Assembly: GCF_000236565.1 (NCBI RefSeq)
Contig: NZ_AHAM01000140.1
Span: 1 to 64,000, forward strand
Reading direction: 5' to 3'
Source: Mesorhizobium alhagi CCNWXJ12-2
Lineage (GTDB): Bacteria > Pseudomonadota > Alphaproteobacteria > Rhizobiales > Rhizobiaceae
Length of the DNA stretch: 64,000 nt
In this document: in pieces, positions 31,847 through 39,518 of the stretch
How positions within the stretch are numbered: position 1 is the stretch's first letter
Layout: each line of letters starts with the position of its first letter
The notes under the pieces: model-generated
The model's database searches: none
The model's input: the letters and a program-made list of their open reading frames with translations, nothing else
Told to the model about the DNA's origin: nothing
Program-made: the position numbers and the translations under genes

Positions 31847-34534
31847 ATGCCAGGTTTCCCGGACGACATGCCTTTTTTCGACGAACCCGCGCCGCCACCG
31901 CGCTCTGGGAGCAGCGATCGTGCGCCTTCGGGCATCGCCGCGCGCGCCATGGCCGCGCGCCAGGCTTCCGCGCCCGATTATCTCGCCGGCCTCAACCCCG
32001 AGCAGCGCCTTGCGGTCGAGACCACGGAGGGCCCGGTGCTGGTTCTGGCCGGCGCCGGCACCGGCAAGACGCGCGTCTTGACCACCCGCATTGCCCACAT
32101 CCTCGCCACCGGCCGCGCCTTTCCCTCGCAAATCCTCGCCGTCACCTTCACCAACAAGGCCGCGCGCGAGATGAAGCAACGCGTCGGCATGCTGGTCGGC
32201 GAGGCCGTCGAGGGCATGCCCTGGCTCGGCACCTTCCACTCGATCGGCGTAAAAATGCTGCGCCGCCACGCCGAGCTTGCCGGCCTCAAATCCGGCTTCA
32301 CCATCCTCGACACCGACGATGTCGTGCGGCTGATCAAGCAACTCATCCAGGCCGAGGGCCTGGACGACAAGCGCTGGCCGGCGCGCCAGTTCGCCATGAT
32401 GATCGACGGCTGGAAGAACAAGGGCCTCGGCCCCTCCGAAATCCCGGAAGGCGACGCCCGCTCCTTCGCCAACGGCAAGGGCCGCCAGCTTTACCAGGCC
32501 TACCAGGACCGTCTGAAGACGCTCAATGCCTGCGATTTCGGCGATCTGCTCTGCCACCCGATCCGCATCTTCCGCGCCTATCCGGACGTGCTGCAGGAAT
32601 ATCACCGCCGCTTCAAATACATCCTCGTCGACGAGTACCAGGACACGAATACGGCGCAATATATGTGGCTGCGCCTGCTCGCCCAGCGACCGCAGGGCGA
32701 GGGAGATTGGCGCTCTTCGGCCGAAGGCCGCAAGCCCGACCGGGCGTCGGCCGGCCAGGCCGCCCCCGCGGAGGGCCAGCCGCCACAGGCGGCGATGCGG
32801 CCCGTGAGCGAAAACAGAGTCAACATTTGCTGCGTCGGCGACGACGATCAGTCGATCTATGGCTGGCGCGGGGCCGAGGTCGACAACATCCTGCGCTTCG
32901 ACAAGGATTTTCCCGGCGCGACCATCATCCGGCTGGAGCGCAACTACCGCTCCACCGCCCACATCCTCGGCGCCGCCTCCCACCTCATCGCCCACAATGA
33001 AGGCCGGCTCGGCAAGACGCTGTTCACCGAGAAGATCGAGGCCGACGACGCCAAAGTCCATGTCCACGCCGCCTGGGATTCGGAGGAGGAAGCCCGCGCC
33101 GTCGGCGAGACGATTGAGCAGGCGCAGCGCGAGAAGCACAATCTCAACGACATGGCGATCCTGGTGCGCGCCTCGTTCCAGATGCGCGAGTTCGAGGACC
33201 GTTTCGTCACCCTTGGCCTCAACTACCGCGTCATCGGCGGCCCGCGCTTCTACGAGCGCCAGGAGATCCGCGACGCACTGGCCTATTTCCGCGTCGTCGC
33301 CCAAGGCGCCGACGACCTCGCCTTCGAGCGCATCGTCAATGTGCCCAAGCGCGGGCTGGGCGAAGCCGCCATCCGCCAGGTCCACGACACGTCCCGCGCG
33401 CTTCGCATCCCGATGCTTGAGGCGGCCGAAAAACTCGCCGAAAGCGACGAGCTGAAACCGAAGCCGCGCGCCGCCCTTCGCGAAGTCGCCGCCAATTTCG
33501 CGCGCTGGCAGGCGGCACTCGACCACACGCCGCACACCGAGCTTGCCGAGACCATCCTGGAAGAGTCCGGCTATACCGACATGTGGAAGAACGACCGCTC
33601 GGCCGAAGCGCCCGGCCGGCTCGAGAACCTGAAGGAGCTCATCCGCTCCATGGAGGAATACGAGTCGCTGCGCTCCTTCCTCGAGCATGTCGCGCTGGTC
33701 ATGGACGCCGAGCAGCAGGAGAATCTCGACGCCGTCAACATCATGACGCTGCACTCGGCCAAGGGCCTCGAATTCGAGACCGTCTTTCTCCCCGGCTGGG
33801 AGGAAGGCCTGTTCCCGCACCAGCGCTCGCTCGACGAGGGCGGCCGCTCCGGCCTGGAGGAAGAGCGCCGCCTCGCATACGTGGGCTTGACCCGCGCGAA
33901 GAAAAACCTGCACATCTGGTTCGTCTCCAACCGCCGCATCCACGGCCTCTGGCAGTCGACCATCCCCTCGCGCTTTCTCGACGAACTGCCCGAGGCCCAT
34001 GTCGAGGTAGACGAGGGCGGAAGCTCCTATGGCGGCTATGGCTCGTCCTATGGCGGCGGCTCTTTCGCCTCCGGCCGCGGTGGGCGGCAAAATCCCTATG
34101 GCGCGTCGCGCTTCGACAATCTCGGCGCCGGCGGTTCCGGCACAGGCGGAGCCGGCGGCAGCACAAGCGGGGGCGGCGCCTTCTCCAACACCTACGCCAC
34201 GCCCGGCTGGCAGCGCGCCCAGCAAAACCGCACCGAGGCCACCGACCGCAACTGGGGCTCGCGCTCCGGCCACGCCGTCGAACGAATCGGCTATGGCGAG
34301 ACCGACAGCGGCTACGGCGCCGGCCGCGGCTCGGTCAAGGGCCGCACCATCGACGGCGAGCTCGTCGCCAAGTCCGTCTCCGCCACCCCCTCCCCCTTCA
34401 CCGTCGGCGACCGCGTCTTCCACCAGAAATTCGGCAACGGCAACGTGGTGGCCATCGACGGCAACAAGCTGACGATCGATTTTGATAAGGCGGGGCAGAA
34501 GCGGGTCTTGGATGGGTTTGTGCAGGGGGGTTGA
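31847..34534 (+). CDS. uvrD: UvrD/PcrA-like superfamily 1 DNA helicase
   Basis: An approximately 895-residue 3'-5' helicase for repair. Walker A is GAGTGKT; Walker B is VDEYQDTN; then GDDDQSIYGWRGAE, the LERNYRS motif, HSAKGLEFETVFLPGWEEGLFP and VGLTRAKK. A C-terminal Gly/Ser/Tyr-rich linker precedes a DUF3553-like end (GDRVFHQKFGNGNVVAIDGN). A segment of about 43 residues between the Walker B motif and GDDDQS looks inserted. The start is uncertain: ATG 31847 (MPGFPDDMPFFDE) or ATG 31868. The first was chosen because it keeps the FPDDMPFFDE stretch. Confidence 0.92.
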   Translation: MPGFPDDMPFFDEPAPPPRSGSSDRAPSGIAARAMAARQASAPDYLAGLNPEQRLAVETTEGPVLVLAGAGTGKTRVLTTRIAHILATGRAFPSQILAVTFTNKAAREMKQRVGMLVGEAVEGMPWLGTFHSIGVKMLRRHAELAGLKSGFTILDTDDVVRLIKQLIQAEGLDDKRWPARQFAMMIDGWKNKGLGPSEIPEGDARSFANGKGRQLYQAYQDRLKTLNACDFGDLLCHPIRIFRAYPDVLQEYHRRFKYILVDEYQDTNTAQYMWLRLLAQRPQGEGDWRSSAEGRKPDRASAGQAAPAEGQPPQAAMRPVSENRVNICCVGDDDQSIYGWRGAEVDNILRFDKDFPGATIIRLERNYRSTAHILGAASHLIAHNEGRLGKTLFTEKIEADDAKVHVHAAWDSEEEARAVGETIEQAQREKHNLNDMAILVRASFQMREFEDRFVTLGLNYRVIGGPRFYERQEIRDALAYFRVVAQGADDLAFERIVNVPKRGLGEAAIRQVHDTSRALRIPMLEAAEKLAESDELKPKPRAALREVAANFARWQAALDHTPHTELAETILEESGYTDMWKNDRSAEAPGRLENLKELIRSMEEYESLRSFLEHVALVMDAEQQENLDAVNIMTLHSAKGLEFETVFLPGWEEGLFPHQRSLDEGGRSGLEEERRLAYVGLTRAKKNLHIWFVSNRRIHGLWQSTIPSRFLDELPEAHVEVDEGGSSYGGYGSSYGGGSFASGRGGRQNPYGASRFDNLGAGGSGTGGAGGSTSGGGAFSNTYATPGWQRAQQNRTEATDRNWGSRSGHAVERIGYGETDSGYGAGRGSVKGRTIDGELVAKSVSATPSPFTVGDRVFHQKFGNGNVVAIDGNKLTIDFDKAGQKRVLDGFVQGG
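32687..32818 (+). repeat. In-frame insertion in uvrD with palindromic DNA
   Basis: An extra segment relative to normal UvrD between LRLLAQ and NICCVGDDDQS. It encodes an Ala/Gly/Pro/Gln-rich stretch (QGEGDWRSSAEGRKPDRAS and onward). The DNA contains the perfect palindrome CTTCGGCCGAAG (32715-32726) and CGGCCGGCC-type words, like intergenic palindromic elements. Confidence 0.55.
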
Positions 34535-34540
34535 GGGACG

Positions 34541-35248
34541 ATGGCGGTTCACTCACGAAAGGAACTTATCGAAAAGTATATTAGAACCGCGTGGATACTG
34601 AAAATCCGCCTCATGAGTGCTCGGCGACATCTATGGGCTAGCGAAGCTTCGTTAATCCACCTCGAAACCGCCTGTCTCCAAATTCGTAAGATTTGCGAAA
34701 CGATAGCCTATTTCTGCGTAATCGCAGCGGATATCGAGTTTGAAGAGGTTCCAGACCTCAGACAGAACTATCGCGTAGGAGAAACCTTTAAGCGCCTAAG
34801 AAAAAGCTCGAAGCTTCTTTTTCCGGCACACGCATGCATGACCGCAAAGGAAAACGTCAACGATCAAACAATTTGGGAGATCGACGTCAAGAATATTGAC
34901 GAAGATGACATCAATAGTGTGAAGAAAATCCACGACAACACTGGCAAGATTATGCATGAGTTTTCACCATATCGAGATTTTCACGATACGGCTGCCGCGC
35001 CGCACAAACTTTGGCATGATTTGAATGCGCTGCGCGCGGATCATCAATGGCTCTGGAATCAATTCTGGCATCACGCCAATTATCTAAAAGGCACCTTATT
35101 TTTTATTAACCTTGGGGATCAAACTGAAGCCAGTCGTCCAATAATGATTAAGGTCGAAGGTTTCCTTGACGAGGAAATCTACCTCGATTTTGATCCCAAT
35201 TATGTTGCTGACTTTACTGGCTCTGTTGACTGGGCGGAATTTCAATAG
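34541..35248 (+). CDS. Low-GC orphan protein of unknown function
   Basis: A 235-residue soluble protein, seven bases after uvrD. GC is about 45%, far below the neighbours, and codon use is AT-rich, so it was probably acquired recently. The first 60 residues are helical (RTAWILKIRLMSARRHLWAS, LETACLQIRKICETIAYFCV), somewhat like HEPN-type helical bundles, but no catalytic R-x4-6-H is evident. The C-terminal 60 residues look beta-rich. I do not recognise the family; a defence or toxin-related role is only a guess from context. Confidence 0.72.
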   Translation: MAVHSRKELIEKYIRTAWILKIRLMSARRHLWASEASLIHLETACLQIRKICETIAYFCVIAADIEFEEVPDLRQNYRVGETFKRLRKSSKLLFPAHACMTAKENVNDQTIWEIDVKNIDEDDINSVKKIHDNTGKIMHEFSPYRDFHDTAAAPHKLWHDLNALRADHQWLWNQFWHHANYLKGTLFFINLGDQTEASRPIMIKVEGFLDEEIYLDFDPNYVADFTGSVDWAEFQ

Positions 35249-35293
35249 CGTAACAACACGGCGAATTCCAAGAGGAGCCGCAGCGGCGCGCAT

Positions 35294-35386
35294 TATCTCC
35301 CCCCTTGCGGGGGAGAAAGCGATTTCAACATCTTAGTCCGGAGCGAAGCGTAGGCTAAGTGTTAGAAATCGCAAGAGAGGGGCTAT
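35294..35386 (+). repeat. Left inverted repeat flanking the DUF559 gene
   Basis: 93 bases matching the reverse complement of 35805-35896 with about four mismatches and one indel. It starts TATCTCCCCCCTTGCGGGG and ends AGAGAGGGGCTAT. Each copy is itself partly palindromic: GCGATTTC...GAAATCGC encloses CTTAG...CTAAG. Confidence 0.85.
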
Positions 35387-35442
35387 GCCTCGCAGTGCGA
35401 TGTAGCAATGCCTCACGATGCGATGTGCAGAAGGAGCCAATC

Positions 35443-35808
35443 TTGATCCACCGCAATGTCCCTCCGCCTCACCGCGCCTTCGCCCGCGCCATGCGCACAG
35501 ATTCAACCAAAGCCGAGAACGTTCTCTGGCAGGCATTGCGCGGCAAACAACTGGAGGGCCTGAAGTTCAGGCGCCAAGTGCCGCTCGACGGCTACATCGT
35601 CGACTTCGTCTACTTCGAAGCACGGCTGATCATAGAAGTGGATGGCGGCCAGCACTCGGAGTCGCAACGCGACAAGGTCCGCGATCTGCATTTCGAGAGG
35701 CAGGGCTTTGCGACGATCCGCGTCTGGAACGACGAAGTGCTGACGAATATCGACAGCATCTGCCTGACGATCCTGCGCGAAGCCCAACGAAGATTGCGGG
35801 AAAAATAG
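35443..35808 (+). CDS. DUF559 domain protein, PD-(D/E)XK nuclease-like
   Basis: A 121-residue protein of the DUF559 family, related in fold to very-short-patch repair endonucleases. Core motifs: TKAENVLWQALRGKQLEGLK, then FRRQVPLDGYIVDFVYFEAR and LIIEVDGGQH, with the candidate acidic residues in VDF and EVD. TTG at 35443 was chosen as start because AGGAG lies seven bases upstream; ATG codons upstream lack such a site. The gene is boxed by inverted repeats, and its stop codon lies inside the right one. Activity is not demonstrated for most members. Confidence 0.82.
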   Translation: MIHRNVPPPHRAFARAMRTDSTKAENVLWQALRGKQLEGLKFRRQVPLDGYIVDFVYFEARLIIEVDGGQHSESQRDKVRDLHFERQGFATIRVWNDEVLTNIDSICLTILREAQRRLREK

Positions 35809-35896
35809 CCCCTCACTTGCGATTTCTAACACTTAGCCTCCGCTTCGCTCCGGCTAAGATGTTGAAATCGCTTTCTCTCCCGCAAGGGGAGAGATA
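35805..35896 (+). repeat. Right inverted repeat flanking the DUF559 gene
   Basis: 92 bases, inverted relative to 35294-35386. It begins ATAGCCCCTCACTTGCGATT and ends CCCGCAAGGGGAGAGATA. It overlaps the DUF559 stop codon. It looks like a rhizobial intergenic palindromic element. Confidence 0.85.
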
Positions 35897-35945
35897 ACCG
35901 CGCTCCCCTTTGCCGCGTCGCGCCAGAAAGCCCGGCGCCGGCCTC

Positions 35946-36036
35946 TATCTCCGCCTTGCGGGGAAGAAAGCGTTTTCCTGCACGTGCGAGCGGGCTTGTC
36001 CCCGAGCAAGTGCTTGGAAAACGCAAGAGCGGGGCT
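35946..36036 (+). repeat. Third, diverged copy of the palindromic element
   Basis: It shares the ends with the left repeat (TATCTCCGCCTTGCGGGGAA ... AACGCAAGAGCGGGGCT) but has a different palindromic core (GCACGTGCGAGCGGGCTTG...CAAGTGC). The 368 bases between the DUF559 gene and the next small gene hold mainly these repeats. Confidence 0.65.
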
Positions 36037-36176
36037 TTCTCACGGAGGAACATAAATCGCGATGCGATGGGCATATCGCAACATCCCGCCATCTCGCTGC
36101 TTCAATCCCGTTACGGAACAACACGGCCCGATCCCGTGTTGAGAAACAGCCCCGACCTCAATCACGGAGATGCGAC

Positions 36177-36380
36177 ATGCCAACGCCGGATCGGAACAAG
36201 AAAGGAAAAAAGGGCGGCGGCCCGCCTAAAGAATCTGCCAAGGACATGAACGACCTCCGTCGGCAGGAGCAGGCGGAACGCGGCGGCACAGGCGGCCAGG
36301 ATAGGTTCGGCCAGGCCGGGGGCGAGAAGCTGCGCGACAAGCAGCAGCGCGGCGGCCAGGCAGACAACACGCGCCAGTAG
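36177..36380 (+). CDS. Small disordered hydrophilic protein
   Basis: A 67-residue protein rich in Gly, Lys, Gln and Arg (MPTPDRNKKGKKGGGPPKES ... RDKQQRGGQADNTRQ), with no hydrophobic core, so probably intrinsically disordered. GGAG precedes the ATG at good spacing. Upstream there is a loose EcfG-like match (GGAAC at 36115, then CGTG/TGTT after 15-17 bases), which would fit a stress role, but it is not strong. Function unknown. Confidence 0.65.
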   Translation: MPTPDRNKKGKKGGGPPKESAKDMNDLRRQEQAERGGTGGQDRFGQAGGEKLRDKQQRGGQADNTRQ

Positions 36381-36394
36381 CCCAGCGGGCAGCC

Positions 36395-36778
36395 CTACCC
36401 CTCCAGCATCTCCCGGATCACCACTGCCTGGTTATGCGCCTCATCCCTCGCCGAATAGACCAGCGTCAGCCGGCCCTTCTCGGCATGGCCGCGCAGTTCG
36501 TCGAGCAGGTCGCCCTTGGCCGCGAGTTCCTCGCGGTAGCGGGCGCGGAACTCATCCCACCGCGCAGGATCGTGGCCGAACCATTTGCGCAGCTCCGTCG
36601 ACAGACCGATCTCCTTCATCCAGAGGTCGACCGCCGCCTTGTCCTTGCTCACGCCGCGCGGCCAGACCCGGTCGACCAGCACGCGAAACCCGTCGCTCTT
36701 CTCGGGGGCGTCATAAACGCGCTTGATCGCAATCCCTGTGCTCAGCAGTCCGCCTCCCAACGGAGGAGCTTGTGCCAA
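36395..36778 (-). CDS. DUF488 family protein
   Basis: A protein of about 127 residues. IKRVYDAPEKSDGFRVLVDRVWPRG and DLWMKEIGLSTELRKWFGHD are diagnostic of DUF488, a family of unknown function. There is no ATG start: TTG at 36778 with GAGGGG upstream is used, but initiation nearer IAIKRVY (about 36736) is possible because homologues usually begin there. Confidence 0.8.
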   Translation of the reverse strand: MAQAPPLGGGLLSTGIAIKRVYDAPEKSDGFRVLVDRVWPRGVSKDKAAVDLWMKEIGLSTELRKWFGHDPARWDEFRARYREELAAKGDLLDELRGHAEKGRLTLVYSARDEAHNQAVVIREMLEG

Positions 36779-36801
36779 AAAAACCCCTCAGCGGCTCGCC
36801 C

Positions 36802-37269
36802 CTACTGCACGTAAACCGTCACCGCGCCGTCGGCCTCGATCGAGGTCGCCACGATGCTGGCTACCTCGACCTGCTGCTTGTCGAGTTCAGCCTTCAGCGC
36901 CGGATTGGCCTCGACGGCGCTGCGCAGCTTGGTCAGGTCGTCCTGGTTCTCGGTCAGCGCGGTCTGCAATTCGGTCGCGCTGCCGCCCAGTTCGCTGATC
37001 TTCACCACCTTCACCTCTCCTACGGCGGTGATGGTGCCGATCTGGGAGGCGCTGTTGTCGTTGGCTTTGACCGCCTCGACCACGTCGGCGATCGTGGGCG
37101 GAGCGCTCGTCGTGGTGGCGCCGGTCGGGTCGGTGTCCGGCGAAACGCCGCCCGTCGCGGCGTCGCCCTCGACGCCTGGCCGCGGCTTGGTCGTATCCTG
37201 GGCAAAGGACGGCGCGGTGAGGCTTGCTATGGCGAGCGATGCGGCGGCAAGGGTGATCATGCGTTTCAT
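36802..37269 (-). CDS. Periplasmic hypothetical protein
   Basis: A 155-residue protein. The signal peptide is cleaved near APSFA-QD. A Thr/Pro/Gly-rich linker follows, then a mature domain of about 85 residues (ADVVEAVKANDNSASQIGTI ... VASIVATSIEADGAVTVYVQ). GAAAGGAA precedes the ATG. Similar short secreted proteins are common in rhizobia, but I cannot name a function. Confidence 0.78.
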   Translation of the reverse strand: MKRMITLAAASLAIASLTAPSFAQDTTKPRPGVEGDAATGGVSPDTDPTGATTTSAPPTIADVVEAVKANDNSASQIGTITAVGEVKVVKISELGGSATELQTALTENQDDLTKLRSAVEANPALKAELDKQQVEVASIVATSIEADGAVTVYVQ

Positions 37270-37368
37270 GCTGATTTCCTTTCGCAGGGGCTTGCCCTTC
37301 GATTGGAAAACAGCCGTCGGGGCGGATGGTTCCGGTAGTGGCGAGGGCACGGTTCCGGGAGGGCCGGG

Positions 37369-38004
37369 CTAGGCCTCTTCCCAGCGCTCCAGAAACGCCT
37401 CGATCGACAGCGCCTGCATGTCGGGAACCGCATCGGCGAGTTTTGCGACCGGCCAGTCCCACCATGCCAGCCTTTCGATGCGCGCCGAAATCTCGGGTGC
37501 AAAACGCAGCTTCAGCACCCGCGCGGGAATGCCGGCGACGATCTCGTAGGCGCCGACATCGCGCGTCACCACGGCGTTCGCGCCGACCACCGCGCCATTG
37601 CCGATCGCCACGCCCGGCATGACGACCGCGCCATGCCCGATCCAGACATCATGGCCGATGGTCACCGCCTTCGCCTGCCGCCTTTGCCGGAAACCCGCAT
37701 CGACGCCGAGATAGCGGAAATACTCGTTGGGCCGGTAGCTCACCTTGTGCGTGGTCAGCCGCTCCAGCGGGTGTTCGAGCGCGTTGATCCGTGTGTTGGC
37801 GGCAATGGAGCAGAACTTGCCGATGATGGTGTAGATCGCCTCGGCGTGGCGCTCGAAATAGGAGAAGTCGCCGAGCGTCACCTCGCGCAGTATGACGCGC
37901 TCGCCGACGATCGAATAGCGCCCGAGCCGGCAGGATTTCAGCTCCGCCGTCGGGTGGATGCGCGGCTCCGGCGATTTGAAGCGGATGTCTTCCGGCTCGT
38001 CCAT
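37369..38004 (-). CDS. Hexapeptide-repeat acyltransferase, phosphonate-associated type
   Basis: A 211-residue left-handed beta-helix transferase. Hexapeptide repeats run through the middle (LGRYSIVGERVILREVTLGD, VTIGHDVWIGHGAVVMPGVA). GKFCSIAANTRINALEHP and WWDWP near the end match the subfamily usually found inside phosphonate (phn) operons, related to DapH and chloramphenicol acetyltransferases. No phn genes are in this window, so it may act separately or complement a distant operon. Confidence 0.85.
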   Translation of the reverse strand: MDEPEDIRFKSPEPRIHPTAELKSCRLGRYSIVGERVILREVTLGDFSYFERHAEAIYTIIGKFCSIAANTRINALEHPLERLTTHKVSYRPNEYFRYLGVDAGFRQRRQAKAVTIGHDVWIGHGAVVMPGVAIGNGAVVGANAVVTRDVGAYEIVAGIPARVLKLRFAPEISARIERLAWWDWPVAKLADAVPDMQALSIEAFLERWEEA

Positions 38005-38046
38005 GGCAGCGGCTTTACGCCGCCGTTGCCCGCCCGGCAAGCAGGG

Positions 38047-38535
38047 CTATTGCGGCTTGCCCTCGGTCCAGGTCACCTCCTGGCCGTAGAGCGGCACGGT
38101 GGTCAGCGACATTTTCGCCGAACCATCCTGCACCTGACGCGAATGCGAAAGATAGACCAGCGTATCGTTGGCCTTGTCGTAGATGCGGTTCACCACCTGC
38201 TGCTTCCAGACCAGGCTGATGCCCTGGTTGAAGATCTCCTCGCCCTCCTCACCCATCGAGATGTCGCCGATGGTGATCGGCCCGGTCTGCCGGCAGGAGA
38301 TCGACGAATCCGACGGATCCTCGAACCAGTTACCCTTCTGCAGCCGGTCGATCATGCCGCGCTCGAAATAGGAGACGTGGCAGGTCACGCCCTGCACTTT
38401 CGGGTCCGGCACCGCTTCGATGATGATGTCGTTGCCGAGCCAGTCGACGCCGACTTCCCCGACCTGCTGGGCGAAGGCAGGCAGAGCCGCGCAGACGGCG
38501 ATGGTGGCCAGGACCGCAGATACGCCAAATCGCAT
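38047..38535 (-). CDS. creA: CreA family periplasmic protein
   Basis: A 162-residue protein with signal peptide (cleavage near AFA-QQ) and the CreA domain: EVGVDWLGNDIIIEAVPDPK, GVTCHVSYFERG, SISCRQTGPI. Two cysteines in the mature part may form a disulfide. The family is widespread but its function is still unclear. Confidence 0.9.
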   Translation of the reverse strand: MRFGVSAVLATIAVCAALPAFAQQVGEVGVDWLGNDIIIEAVPDPKVQGVTCHVSYFERGMIDRLQKGNWFEDPSDSSISCRQTGPITIGDISMGEEGEEIFNQGISLVWKQQVVNRIYDKANDTLVYLSHSRQVQDGSAKMSLTTVPLYGQEVTWTEGKPQ

Positions 38536-38683
38536 CGAAATTTCTCTCCTGTTGAGAACCGCCGTTCAGTTGGGACCGCGCACCCGACCTTGCAAGAAAA
38601 ATCCGCCGACGAACCGCATGCGCCAATAGGCAGCGGCATCATGGCCCCTTTCTGCAGCGCCTTGGCCGTACTATGTTTATTGC

Positions 38684-38845
38684 ATGAAGCAACCCGTTTC
38701 GATGCCGGTCGGCACGGCCGCGAAGATCCTGGCTGGCGCAGCGCTCCTCGCTGCCGCCACAGGCCTTGCCTTTGCGTCCTGGATCGACCACGGCGCCGCC
38801 ATCTTCATGACGATGGTCGAAGCGGGCATCTCCTGGTGCTTCTGA
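38684..38845 (+). CDS. 53-residue single-helix membrane protein upstream of SCO1
   Basis: Reads MKQPVSMPVGTAAKILAGAA, then a hydrophobic Ala/Leu-rich helix and a short tail DHGAAIFMTMVEAGISWCF ending in TGA. It lies 46 bases before the SCO1 gene on the same strand. A similar small protein before SCO1 in related bacteria would support it, but I have only family memory for this. No strong ribosome-binding site is visible. Confidence 0.55.
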   Translation: MKQPVSMPVGTAAKILAGAALLAAATGLAFASWIDHGAAIFMTMVEAGISWCF

Positions 38846-38891
38846 TTCCCCCGCGCCGGGCGCGTAGCAAATCCGATTGGCGAACCTCACC

Positions 38892-39470
38892 ATGATGCGA
38901 TCCATTCTCGTTGGCATTCTCGTCCTGATGGCCGCCGGCATAGGCTGGCTGACCTTCGACTGGTACCGCTCGCAGAACGCCGGCGAGCCGTACGGCGCGC
39001 CGTTCACGCTGGTCGACCAGAAGGGCGCCGAGATCACGGAAGCCGCATTCCGCGGACGTCCCTCGGCGGTGTTCTTCGGCTTTACCCATTGCCCCGAAGT
39101 CTGCCCGACGACGCTTTTCGAACTGGATGGCTGGCTGAATAGGCTCGGCGACGAGGGCAAGGACATCCGTGCATATTTCGTCACCATCGATCCCGAGCGC
39201 GACCAGCCCGAGATCATGGACGCCTATGTCGGCAATGTCTCCGACCGCATCACTGGCATCACCGGCGATCCGGAAAAGATCGCCGCAATGGCCAAATCCT
39301 TCGGCATCTATGCCCGCAAGGTCGACCTCGGGGGCGGCGACTACACGATGGATCACACCGCCTCGATCCTGCTGCTCGACGGCAGCGGCGATTTCGCCGG
39401 CACCATCGCCTATGGCGAGAGCGCCGACGCGGCGATAGCCAAGCTGAAACGGCTGGCCGACGAAGGCTGA
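38892..39470 (+). CDS. SCO1/SenC family copper chaperone
   Basis: A 192-residue membrane-anchored thioredoxin-fold protein helping to build the CuA centre of cytochrome c oxidase. N-terminal helix at about 2-20, then the CxxxC copper motif (THCPEVCPTT) and the conserved His in YTMDHTASILL. A TTG upstream (38877) is in frame, but the ATG at 38892 is preferred. It is followed by prmA. Confidence 0.92.
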   Translation: MMRSILVGILVLMAAGIGWLTFDWYRSQNAGEPYGAPFTLVDQKGAEITEAAFRGRPSAVFFGFTHCPEVCPTTLFELDGWLNRLGDEGKDIRAYFVTIDPERDQPEIMDAYVGNVSDRITGITGDPEKIAAMAKSFGIYARKVDLGGGDYTMDHTASILLLDGSGDFAGTIAYGESADAAIAKLKRLADEG

Positions 39471-39518
39471 CGCCGCTCGTTCGCTTCGCTGGCTCGCTCT
39501 CATCGCGAAAAGAAGTCC

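Noticed and set aside
31844-34552. 902-codon minus-strand frame opposite uvrD
   Set aside because: It mirrors the helicase exactly and has no recognisable motif; it is an artefact of GC-rich codon use.
35294-35896. Classical insertion sequence
   Set aside because: No transposase is encoded, and I see no clear short target duplications; only the repeats and a DUF559 gene are present.
34535-36100. A complete defence island
   Set aside because: Only one unknown low-GC gene and one DUF559 gene are present; no recognised defence system components could be identified.
36115-36140. EcfG promoter before the small disordered protein
   Set aside because: GGAAC is present, but the -10 is CGTG or TGTT at odd spacing; too weak to call.
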